From positions 812,775 to 876,774 of the forward strand of contig CM075104.1 of the NCBI GenBank assembly GCA_037576195.1: a stretch of 64,000 nucleotides of DNA, given 5' to 3'. Positions 54,082 to 63,316 of this stretch are shown here, piece after piece (position 1 is the stretch's first letter; each line of letters opens with the position of its first letter). The notes under the pieces are model-generated. The model did no database searches. It saw nothing but the letters and a program-made list of their open reading frames with translations, and was not told where the DNA came from. The stretch comes from Phytoseiulus persimilis. Taxonomy: Eukaryota; Arthropoda; Arachnida; Mesostigmata; Phytoseiidae. A program made the position numbers and the translations under genes.

Positions 54082-55691
54082 TCATGAATAATACTTGACA
54101 AAATTTTTACATTGTTGGCCAAACTTGTCATGCTCATCATCAATGGCAAATTCTTCATGTCCAACATATAGACGTACTGTCATTGTGTTCCTGAGCGGAG
54201 TTGTTCTCCGGACGAAAATGCAGATCTTGTTAATCAGCGACTTACAAATTCGATTGTAACTCATGATCGTGCACTGGTACCGATTGACGGGTGTGTACAG
54301 AATCATTGGTGGCGGCTCGGTGATAACAACGCCCGGTGTTGTACTGTCAATATCAGTGACAGCCGGATCGGTTGAGGAAGAGGAGAGAAAGGACTTGGAT
54401 GTTTCATCGGTGGTTGATGACGGTCCTTCTGTAGTTGATGTTTCCAACTTGTCTTCAACGGTTGTTGATGTTGTAACGTCGGGAGCCTCTGAGGTAGTCG
54501 ATGATGAAGCTTTCTTGGCCTGACCAGTGGTTGTCGTTGAGCGAACCGTGGTGAGGTTTGTGACAACCGGCTTGCGAGAGGTGGTCGATGTTGTGGTACC
54601 GACCGGCCTCGGGGTGGTACGTTGAGTTGGGCGTGTCGTAGTCGTGATTCTAGTGGACACGTTCATACGCACCGGGTTTGCCTCGAGGACGACGAGATCA
54701 TCCGAGGTCTCAATCATGGCCTCTGGGCCAGACTTGCTCTTCTGTTCATTGACAGCCCGAGATTCTGCGATAGGCACAACCGATAGTGGTCTGGCGGAAA
54801 AAGAACGCACAGACGCTGAGAACAAATGGATGGTGGATGATGGAGAAATCAGACTTGTCCAGCTGGTCATTCTGAGGGAGGATTTAGAGTAGTGAACTCT
54901 GTCCCTCAATGATGGAGATGATGACCGGAACAACGCTGGAGTCTGAAGGACTCGTGTTGGCTGAATCAAGGTCGGCATTATGATACTCCGACGAGAAAGC
55001 CTTGGGAAAACTGAGGGCGTGACCACTCTGCGCTCAGAAGAAAGCTCAGCAAATCCCGAAGGTGAAACAGTGAAAGTGCTAGATCTATAAACAGGTTCAG
55101 GGAACGGAGATCTAGTAGACAGAAGATGCCTTGACTTTGATGAATCCATCTCACGACGGAGAGAAGCTCCGAGAAGATCTCTCTGGTAGGCTAACTTCTG
55201 CTCCGTTGTGAAAGTCGTCAAGCTTGCGGAAGTTTTGAGAGTACGCGTAGGCGAGATCATGGTTGAGATCACAGAAGGAACAACTGGTTCCGATGCAGAG
55301 TCAAATGATGTGAGTTCTGAAGGGACCGGAATCACATGCAGCAGAAAAAGAGCGGAAGATACCTCAAGCCACGTGGTCGATGGCTCAAGGGAAATTGAAG
55401 AACTGTCCATCGAGCGAGATGTAGACAACGAGAAAAACTCAGATGAGCAACACGCACTTTGATGATCCTCTGGGCAAAGTGTTTGGTAAAAGCACTCTCT
55501 TCATCCACTGATGAAAAGTCCGGATGTCTCACGGAAGGGAGCACATACGACACAAAGACTCCCCAAACGAAATAAAGACTGAGAGCTAAACTCAGCAGAA
55601 AGAGGATGACCCCGGCCACTCGGCTGGCCAGCGACTTGGATTGAGACATCGATTTCATCGCAAGTATATTGTGTAATGTGGAAATCCACAT
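54082..55691 (-). CDS. antisense gene 1: predicted type II membrane protein with mucin-like stalk, copy 1
   Basis: Two minus-strand frames. The upstream one (ATG 55691, or 55658) encodes a short N-terminus and a hydrophobic segment (GVILFLLSLALSLYFVWGVF). The downstream one (54082-55410) is 442 residues, dominated by Ser/Thr/Pro (TTTTRPTQRTTPRPVGTTTS) and ending in a Cys-containing domain (YQCTIMSYNRICKSLINKIC ... GQQCKNF). A GTATGT donor after 55549 and a CAG acceptor before 55402 (intron 55403-55548, 146 bases) join them in frame; this is a prediction. Topology would be N-terminus inside, mucin-like stalk and Cys-rich head outside. No family is recognised. The tail is conserved in copy 2. 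Confidence 0.6.
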
Positions 55692-55915
55692 CGAGTCAGG
55701 TCTTGTATACCTCCGAACTCGATGAGAAAGGGGTCCCCTCTTTCAACACTACTTGGAGTGTTGTGAGAGTTGTTGTTTAATCCGACACGGATAGAAAATA
55801 TGCATTCGTGGTCGTTGGATTACTCTGAGAAGCTGATCGGAGTATCGATAACTCTCGAAAAGCATAAACAAACTCCTGAGATTGAAAACAAATGGTTTCT
55901 GAGATGGTTCATGTC

Positions 55916-57453
55916 TCAAGCGCGGACGCACTTGGACGCCGTCCCAGAGGGACTGCATGCTGTGGACTTTACTGGAACACTGCATCTCAGAAAATGCGTC
56001 ACGGGCGCATTACCATCAACAACCAGGCAGGTTTCTTCGTACCGATGTTTACAGGCCCAACCATCGTCATAACGCTCGCACTGGAAATACAGCGTAGAGA
56101 CTCTTTTGCTGGATGGTGGCGCTGCATCGGGGATGGGACTGCGGTCGGTAACAGGTTCCGGATCGATCGGATTCTGCGATGGATTCGGATTGATTCTTGC
56201 TACTGAATCCAGAGAGTGGAACATGAGAATGTTTCCAGTTACAACTGTAACAAAGCAGCGAATTAGTCAGTGCCGGAGAAGATTGTTGGAACTACCATGG
56301 GTCTGTAAGACCGTCTCTGATCAAGAGAATTTGTGACTGACGTACCTGTGATCAGGAGGAGGAGGAATCCGATGATCCATTTGCGTTTCTTCACTATCGT
56401 TCGAGCATCCTGACGAATGGAGCTCCAGCGAGCAGTTGGTACATTCGTGCTCTCCACGTGTTCACACGGAACCCGAGTCGATTCTTCGGTTTGGGCCTCA
56501 GTTGACTGCAGGTTTTCGGCAATGGCGAGTCTCACGGAGTTGAGGGAGGACCGCTGAGATCTCACTGTAGTTGAGAGCCGGTCCACCTCGGCCTGTTGAG
56601 AACGCACGCTGGTCGCAAGGCATGAAACAGTCGAGCCTAGTGTGGTGACTGCAGACGTGAGATTCTTAACCTCCGTGTTCAGGATACACTGCGTCGAAAC
56701 GACGTCGGTAGTATCTTTTCCAAACTTCGTGACCGTGGCAGATTGCTGATCCTGACGAGTTCGGATGTCCTTGTCTGCTTGCTCCAGGCTTCGATGTCGT
56801 TGATTGGTACGGTCAGCGAAATCTCGAAAGGCTGAATCCATCCGAATGAGACGAACTTCGAAGTCTTGTTGACTATCTTGAACATCCTTGATTTGTTTCT
56901 TCACGAATTCAGAAATCATCTTGGAGTTCTCTTCGGCTTGACTCATGGAACGGCTCAGTTTCAATAACTCGGCCTGAATCTCGGGGGACGCGCTCGGTTG
57001 AGATGAACCGACAGACTGCAGATCAATCGAAAGCTTGCCCAGGTCGTCATTAAGAGTGGTTAGCTCTTTTCTGAGACTGGCTGTAACTTCATGCAAGTAA
57101 CTGATCTGTTCAGTCGTGGCCATGCTGTTTGCAAAGGCGTCCTGCCGTTCGATCAAAGCCTCTTGAGCTGCTGCGCTCTGGACACTGACTCGGAGCTGTT
57201 TTTGCGATTCCACTTGGAGCTCTTCTATCGAATGAAGAATTGGCTTAATTTGCTCGGTGGATGCTACAGACTTCGCGAAGAGATCAAGCTGTACCAGGAG
57301 TCGCGAGAAGTTGTCAGCGTTCTGATTCGTCCGGCTCACCAGCTCGCGAATTACTGTTTGCATGTCGCGGGTCGACGAAAGCTGGTTCACGCGGGAAATC
57401 ATGTCGTTCCGATACAGTTCAATGTTGGTTTCCATGCGAGCGACACGATCCAT
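55916..57453 (-). CDS. antisense gene 2: coiled-coil type II membrane protein with Cys-rich head, copy 1
   Basis: Exon 57453-56346 encodes about 370 residues with long heptad-like helices (Leu/Ile/Val spaced among Gln, Ser, Glu). It ends in KKRKWIIGFLLLLIT, the start of a membrane segment after a basic stop-transfer-like patch. Donor GTACGT follows at 56345; acceptor TTTGTTACAG ends at 56245; the intron is 101 bases. Exon 56244-55916 continues in frame, completes the hydrophobic segment, then gives a Pro-rich stalk (PNPSQNPIDPEPV) and a domain with six Cys (FQCERYDDGWACKHRYEETC and beyond). The first ATG is at 57453; a 54-codon ORF upstream (57634-57473) could be a leader exon. Topology is type II. 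No family is recognised. Confidence 0.65.
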
Positions 57454-57634
57454 GACTAAACGACTTTGGCTTTCAACCCGTGAAATCCCAACGACATTGG
57501 AGACGACAAACGAGCTTTCTCGTATCAAAGGTCCCTACCGGTTGGCCAGCGGACTCTGGGGATGGGGCTGCCTCTGTCGATGTCATTGGATGGTCTTCGG
57601 ACACGTTCACCATAGAGAGCTGTTCTTCGGACAT

Positions 57635-57915
57635 GATCACAAGCTGAATCTTCGGAACGTAGGACGAAGGTACCTCTCAGTTCGTAGACTGAGGAGGGAA
57701 TGAACAGCACCGACTATGCAACGGGTTGGAGACGATCTCAGTCTCTAGCCGCGTTCTCAAATGTCGTGCTTGAAGTTTCAAATGTAGTGCACGTCCGCCT
57801 CATGGAGCGGGGTAGGTATTGAGTTTCTCGTTCACTTCTTGAGGAAGAAAAATACTCTGCATCGAGAAATTGGCCCAGTGATGCCAAGTGACGAATAATA
57901 CTCAAAAGCAAATCC
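57635..57915. other. copia internal region before the 3' LTR
   Basis: Short region between the antisense genes and the 3' LTR. No open frame of note is seen. It probably contains the antisense promoter and the element's polypurine tract (GAGGAAGAAAAA at 57840-57851 is a candidate, although it lies about 65 bases from the LTR). Confidence 0.4.
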
Positions 57916-58176
57916 TGAAATATAGCCATATTTCTGGGTAGCTGGAATTGGTCTGAACCAATGCGAGGTCCAGAATACGAGGTCATTCTGACCGGAACAC
58001 TTTTCTGTGAGATACTGACAATGCCATCCATGAAGGACCTTCCGGTCTTCAGGGACTGGCTCTTCTTTCCACAGTGGTATATATAACCCCAATAAAGCAA
58101 TGCTCAGCGAGCTACTCTATTCTAACACTGAATCTCTGTCTCTTTATTGTGTGCCGTGCTCTTCCCATACTCTACA
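57916..58176 (+). repeat. copia LTR 2 (shared between the two copies)
   Basis: 261 bp, colinear with LTR 1 without indels and with about six substitutions. It serves as 3' LTR of copy 1 and 5' LTR of copy 2. The TATA box and AATAAA are kept. Confidence 0.88.
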
Positions 58177-58348
58177 GATACTTCTAGGTGAGGTGTCACC
58201 AACTGAGCTACGTGGACCTTATTCCAACATTCGTTATTGCGCACGAGTAATAGCGGACACCTTCATCTGGACAGTGTACTGTGAAGTGCGTGACTCTCAG
58301 AGTGTACAAGTGATCGTTCGGTGCATCGAGTGAAAGAAGTCCTCGTGA

Positions 58349-61300
58349 ATGATGAATCCATCTGAGAGTCAACGTGGTCAGGAAGATTCCACCAGCTCCC
58401 ACGGCTTTAGTGATATAGGCGACGACATGCCCGAGCAATCAGCTAGACGAGTAGGCGAACAGCTGGAACAAGGCAAGGACGATGGGACAGATGATGAAGA
58501 CGGTCTCAACATGACTCCAAGGCATCGTCCCCGTGAACTGGTGCAGTTGAAGCTGGACGGCTCAAATTACACGGCTTGGAAAACACTGATTTCTGCCGCA
58601 TTGGATGCAGATCCATATGCGCTCGATGTTGCTCTGGGAAATCTGGCACCGCCTCCTAAAACGAAGAACGACAAACAATCCAAAATCCAGAGGCAGAAGT
58701 TCGACGCTGGGAACCGTGCCGCCCGATGCACTCTCTTTGCATCGCTCCAAACTGCCCTCGCTGTTTCTCTGTTCTCCGGAAGATCCGACACCGTGGAAGC
58801 CCCAGAAATGTGGCGTGAGATAACCGGCAAGTTCACCCTTACAAATGGTGCTCTGAAACGGTTGGCTCTCACCAAGTTCCACAACTTCGTGTACCAGGCG
58901 AACAAGACAGCGGGGGACAACCTCTTCCGATTCAAGCAGATAGCGGCTCATGTTGCGTCTCTTGGCGTCCAACTTCCTGATGATTTGAAGATAACGGTTC
59001 TTCTCGATAGTCTTCCCTCATCCTGGGAGGCCTTCAAGCAGGGTTTCAACGCGAGGGAGGATGCGTCTCAATCTCTGACACATCTGATGGCAGCTATCGA
59101 ACTTGAGGCGATCAGAACGGGACGTTTCGATGCTAACGAGGTCACGGCCTTGTTCTCGAGACTCCGTACATCCCGTAACAAACAGCATCGTCAGAAGACC
59201 TTCAACAGAACAAGTGTTAACCACACCGTCACTCGAACAACAGAGAGAACCTGCTACAAGTGCGGGCGGACTGGACATCTCATGGCCCAGTGTCGCGTCC
59301 CAGTGCAGGGTGGGCACTCTGGCCGAAATCAACGACAGCACCATCATCGTCCTCAGCAACAACATCAGAATCACCAGAGGCGCCCCGGAAGGCGACCTGG
59401 AAACCGGCAAAATCAACAACCCGCAACCGCCAACCACAGCGAAGTCCGCGCCATCAAGTTCTACAATTGTGAGTTAGAGCAAGCAGAGACAAACAGCGTG
59501 ACTCCAGACAATGAGTTCATCGTGGATAGTGGAACGAATTTTCATATGATCAACTCCAAAGATCATTTGATAAACTACGTACCATATCCTCAGGCACGAC
59601 AGGTCAGACTTGGGGGGTCTAGGACTCTGAGCGCTCCTGGGTCCGGGACTGCCTGTGTGACTTTCGTGCAGAATGGACAGCCCAAAACTGTTCTTCTGAA
59701 GGATGTACTGTATGTTCCACGACTCCGTCGGAATCTCTTGTCAGTCTCGAAACTCACTGATGATAGCTTCGATATGCGGATCTGTCTGGATTCTATCCTC
59801 ATGACAAAAGGGAAGATGACCATACGAGCGATTCGTAAAAATGGCCTCTACCTTATGTACTCCACTGATACGGCCGAAGGACTCGAAGCTGAGGGCAAAG
59901 AAGAGAAGAAGAAAGAGATCAGCCTAACAAAAGTGCACCGAACATTCGCCCACATAAACGAAGGATGGCTTCAGTCAATGTTGGAGAGACAAGGCTATGA
60001 GGTGCTCAAGGATTTTCCCAGCTGCGAGAGCTGTGTAAAAGGAAAAATGCATAGAGCGAGCTATCGATCAGAGCCGATGAGCTCCCGCGCCCCTCGGATC
60101 GGATACATCAGCAGTGATGTCTGTTTTGTGAGCACCATGTCCTACGGAGGACATCAAGCATTCCTCACATTGACTGACGACTACAGCCGCTTCCGTAAAA
60201 CGTATTTCCTCCGGAACAAAGTGGAAGTCTACGATCGAGTAAAGGACTCCCTCAAATGGTTCAGGCTCAGAACCGGACAACAAGTGTATCATTTCCACTC
60301 GGACGGCGGGAGTGAGTTTGTCAACAGGAGATTGCAGTCACTCCTTACCTCAACAGGATGTGACTACTCCTACTCCCCCCCATACACACCGCAGCTCAAC
60401 TCGATTAGTGAACGCCTGAATCGTACACTATTGAACCTCGCAAGAACCATGATTATCGACAGCCAGTTGAAGAAGGGGGTTTGGGGGGAAGCAATTTCAT
60501 TTTCAACTTTCTGCCTGAATGTCACGAAATTCCTCGACCCTCCTGGCAAGACCCCATTCGAAATCATCACTGGTCACAAGCCCTATCTGGGTAGAGTTCT
60601 GAGGTTCGGAACCCGCTGTTGGTTCTACAATATCAAGCCTGACAAAACCAAGCTGGATCAGAGAGCCATCGCTGGAGCAGTCGTTGGCATCGACGAAGAC
60701 GGTCTCAGTTACCGTGTACTCGAACTTGGAACGACCAGGATTCATCGTATCCGAGATATCCTAGTGAAGGAACCAGCACCCCTTTTCGAGGAAGAAAATC
60801 AACTTCCCGAAAAACCTTCACAGAATTCCCCATCAACGGATAGCAACGAGCCTCCAGCGAATGATGAAGAACCCTCTCCCAGCGACGCCGGCGGCCGAGA
60901 CAGCGCCGATGACGACAGCAACGACTGGAGTGGAGAGAGAAATGTGGATGTCGAATTGGGGATCGGCCCGGATGATGTGCCCGGCGGTCCGACACCGCCT
61001 ACCGTAAGTTCGCGCGAACAGAGGACACCAAGGAAAACTCCGGCAACGGCGAATGAAAAATCCGAGGGACGCAAGTATGCCTTGAGAAGTAGAGAAACTC
61101 TCAAGAAGCCGGATAGGTACCAGGCAGGGTTAGCCTTCCTTGCCACTAGTAGCGCTACGAAGTCTAACAAGACAAGCGAAACATTAGGCAGTTCAGAACA
61201 AGATATAGACGTACCTTCATGCCTAGCTGATGTTAATCGCTCTAAGTATAAAAAGGATTGGCTCGCCGCAATGGCTTCGGAGCCAGAATCATTCAAGAGT

Positions 61301-62803
61301 AATGAGGTTTATCAGCTCGTAGATCCCGAGCCAGGACTGCATGTCCTTTCGAATCATTGGATCTTTTCCTTGAAGTTTAACAAGGATGGCCAGATAGTGA
61401 GAAGGAAAGCTCGACTTGTCCTTGGAGGGCACAGACAGAGAGCCGGGCTTGACTATGATACCCTGTTCTCGCCGGTTGCAAAGTACGAGACCATTCGTAC
61501 TGTCCTGTCAATGTGCGCCAAGGAAAGATTGTGGATTTGGCAAGCCGATGTATCCACTGCCTTCCTATCTGCCCCACTGGACCGTACTCTTTACATGAAA
61601 CAGCCATCGGGAATGGAAGATGGAACTGGAAGAGTATGCAAGCTACTCAAAGCGATGTACGGAGCGGTCCAAAGTCCCCTTTGCTTCAACAAGAAGCTGA
61701 ATGACACATTGCTAAACTTGAAATCCGTGAAACTCACGAGGAGCAACCTTGACCCATGCCTCTATTCCTCAAACAGACCAAACAGAGTTTTCATCTTGGT
61801 TTATGTCGATGATTGCCTGATCGCATCTGACAAAGAACAAACCAATGATGAGTTGGTCAAGGAACTCCAAGAGACGTTTGAACTCACCGCGAAGCCACTG
61901 GAATTCTTCTTGGGAATGAGGATTGAAATCTCCCCAGACCGAGGAACTATCCAGGTCAACCAGGCTCAATACATAGCAGAATTGCTAGACCGTTTCAACA
62001 TGAAGAACTGCAAAGCATCTCCTGTTCCAATCGATGCCACTTCGAAATCTGCCTTTGAGGGGGAAGTCGATCTCAGTCTCCCATATCGAGAACTAGTGGG
62101 GGGTTTGATGTTCGCTTCCGTGGTAAGCCGAGCAGAAATTTCGTACAGCGTGAACATGTTGGCTCGACACCTGGAGAGGCCTACCAAACATCTCTGGAAC
62201 CTTGGTCTCAAAGTATTGAGGTATCTGTCTGGAACACGCTATTTCGGTCCGAAATACACTGGTGATGTCTCTGATGGCATAATCGCATACAGTGATTCTG
62301 ACTGGAGTGGGTGCAAGGCAACCAGAGGATCCACGAGCAGCGCATTCATCCTATTCGGAGGCGCGTGCGTAGTTTGGTCCTCAAAGAGACAAAACTGCAT
62401 TTCGCTGAGCTCCATGGAAAGCGAGATCATAGCCTGTAGCGAAATGGGAAAGTCCGTGGTCTGGTTGACCCGCCTTCTGGGAGAGGTCGGATACCCAGTG
62501 GTACCAACTCTTCGGGTGGACAACACAGGTTGTTTGAATCTCTTCACCACCACACAGGTCTCCAGAAAAAGTAAGCATATCGAAATTCGCTACTTTTGGA
62601 TGAGAGAAAAGATTGAGGCTGGGGAGTTTAAAATCGAGCATTGTGTAACTGATAAGAACATCGCAGACATAGGAACTAAAGCTCTGCCTGAAACTCACTT
62701 TGTGGCACTGCGGAATCTTGCAGGCATCAAAAACCATGTGGAGTTTCAAAGCAATCTTGGTGCTTCAGCTCGTGGCAACGGTCACCAGCTTCTTCGAGTA
62801 TAG
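58349..62803 (+). CDS. copia gag-pol polyprotein, copy 2 (intact, 1484 aa)
   Basis: Single open frame, as in copia. Gag N-terminal domain at residues about 60-300 (LKLDGSNYTAWKTLISAALD), followed by the zinc knuckle CYKCGRTGHLMAQC (about 306-319). Protease FIVDSGTNFHMI. Integrase with pre-integrase zinc region (HRTFAHINEGW ... CESCVKGK) and core residues in SSDVCF, HFHSDGGSEF and SISERLNRT. RT with WIFSLKFNKDGQIVRRKARL, ADVSTAFLSAPLD and the catalytic YVDD. RNase H with SDSDWSG, SSMESEIIA and DNTGC. All catalytic motifs look intact. ATG 58349 lies about 170 bases after the LTR. Likely a source copy; activity is not proven. Confidence 0.95.
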   Translation: MMNPSESQRGQEDSTSSHGFSDIGDDMPEQSARRVGEQLEQGKDDGTDDEDGLNMTPRHRPRELVQLKLDGSNYTAWKTLISAALDADPYALDVALGNLAPPPKTKNDKQSKIQRQKFDAGNRAARCTLFASLQTALAVSLFSGRSDTVEAPEMWREITGKFTLTNGALKRLALTKFHNFVYQANKTAGDNLFRFKQIAAHVASLGVQLPDDLKITVLLDSLPSSWEAFKQGFNAREDASQSLTHLMAAIELEAIRTGRFDANEVTALFSRLRTSRNKQHRQKTFNRTSVNHTVTRTTERTCYKCGRTGHLMAQCRVPVQGGHSGRNQRQHHHRPQQQHQNHQRRPGRRPGNRQNQQPATANHSEVRAIKFYNCELEQAETNSVTPDNEFIVDSGTNFHMINSKDHLINYVPYPQARQVRLGGSRTLSAPGSGTACVTFVQNGQPKTVLLKDVLYVPRLRRNLLSVSKLTDDSFDMRICLDSILMTKGKMTIRAIRKNGLYLMYSTDTAEGLEAEGKEEKKKEISLTKVHRTFAHINEGWLQSMLERQGYEVLKDFPSCESCVKGKMHRASYRSEPMSSRAPRIGYISSDVCFVSTMSYGGHQAFLTLTDDYSRFRKTYFLRNKVEVYDRVKDSLKWFRLRTGQQVYHFHSDGGSEFVNRRLQSLLTSTGCDYSYSPPYTPQLNSISERLNRTLLNLARTMIIDSQLKKGVWGEAISFSTFCLNVTKFLDPPGKTPFEIITGHKPYLGRVLRFGTRCWFYNIKPDKTKLDQRAIAGAVVGIDEDGLSYRVLELGTTRIHRIRDILVKEPAPLFEEENQLPEKPSQNSPSTDSNEPPANDEEPSPSDAGGRDSADDDSNDWSGERNVDVELGIGPDDVPGGPTPPTVSSREQRTPRKTPATANEKSEGRKYALRSRETLKKPDRYQAGLAFLATSSATKSNKTSETLGSSEQDIDVPSCLADVNRSKYKKDWLAAMASEPESFKSNEVYQLVDPEPGLHVLSNHWIFSLKFNKDGQIVRRKARLVLGGHRQRAGLDYDTLFSPVAKYETIRTVLSMCAKERLWIWQADVSTAFLSAPLDRTLYMKQPSGMEDGTGRVCKLLKAMYGAVQSPLCFNKKLNDTLLNLKSVKLTRSNLDPCLYSSNRPNRVFILVYVDDCLIASDKEQTNDELVKELQETFELTAKPLEFFLGMRIEISPDRGTIQVNQAQYIAELLDRFNMKNCKASPVPIDATSKSAFEGEVDLSLPYRELVGGLMFASVVSRAEISYSVNMLARHLERPTKHLWNLGLKVLRYLSGTRYFGPKYTGDVSDGIIAYSDSDWSGCKATRGSTSSAFILFGGACVVWSSKRQNCISLSSMESEIIACSEMGKSVVWLTRLLGEVGYPVVPTLRVDNTGCLNLFTTTQVSRKSKHIEIRYFWMREKIEAGEFKIEHCVTDKNIADIGTKALPETHFVALRNLAGIKNHVEFQSNLGASARGNGHQLLRV

Positions 62804-63242
62804 TTCCTGCTGTTTGCCCCTCTGCATACGGTCCAACCAACCATGCATGATCTCAGAATTGAGTCCAGAACACTTCCCAGTTGATTGCATCCTCACGTTG
62901 GACGGCTGCAGAGAAAAAGCGTCACCAACGGTCGCATGTTTGTTTCCCGACGGACAGGTGTTTGGAGGCCAAGACATCTGGGAAGCGTATTACAACTATA
63001 CACATCCGAATCCACAAAATCCTGTTCCAAACCCATCAACAAAGACGAACTTTCTCCTACTTTACGCGGTAATCCTCACGACGATCGTAGTGATCTATGG
63101 CGGTACTAGCTGTTCCCGATGCGTCATTCAAACATGGCGTCGGCTGCAGTACCAGCGTCTCAGCACAGAAGATCAGCCTTCTGCTGCTGGGGCTAACATG
63201 AACACCGGCTCGCCCTATGGCGCCACCACTCAAAACATCTAG
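62736..63242 (+). CDS. sense-strand small type I membrane protein (env-like), copy 2
   Basis: 168 residues, same signal peptide, Cys pattern, NYTH site, membrane segment and tail as 53501-54007. Differences are few (for example CCLPL for CYLPL, NPQNP for NPPNP, STEDQ for SREDQ) and none breaks the frame. It overlaps pol by 68 bases. An open, similar reading frame in both copies supports a real gene. Confidence 0.75.
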   Translation: MWSFKAILVLQLVATVTSFFEYSSCCLPLCIRSNQPCMISELSPEHFPVDCILTLDGCREKASPTVACLFPDGQVFGGQDIWEAYYNYTHPNPQNPVPNPSTKTNFLLLYAVILTTIVVIYGGTSCSRCVIQTWRRLQYQRLSTEDQPSAAGANMNTGSPYGATTQNI

Positions 63243-63316
63243 GATTCGCTCATTCACGGTGATCTCTCAAATAAACGGAAAGCAACTTCTAGCCAAATAA
63301 GAACACTCTCACTTCC

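Larger units (their letters stand above)
48681..58176 (+). mobile_element. Ty1/copia element, copy 1 (about 9.5 kb, extra genes)
   Basis: 5' LTR 48681-48941, internal region, and 3' LTR 57916-58176; the LTRs are 97-98 percent identical by eye (about 6 differences in 261). The internal region encodes gag-pol, a sense membrane protein, and two antisense genes. At 9.5 kb it is about twice the usual copia length because of about 4.3 kb between pol and the 3' LTR. The 3' LTR is also the 5' LTR of copy 2. It is inserted in PLA2 exon 3 sequence (compare the intact site at 41984-42000). Confidence 0.9.

Noticed and set aside
54263-54523. plus-strand 86-codon frames within 54263-57700
   Set aside because: They are complements of the antisense Ser/Thr-rich and coiled-coil genes, without domains.
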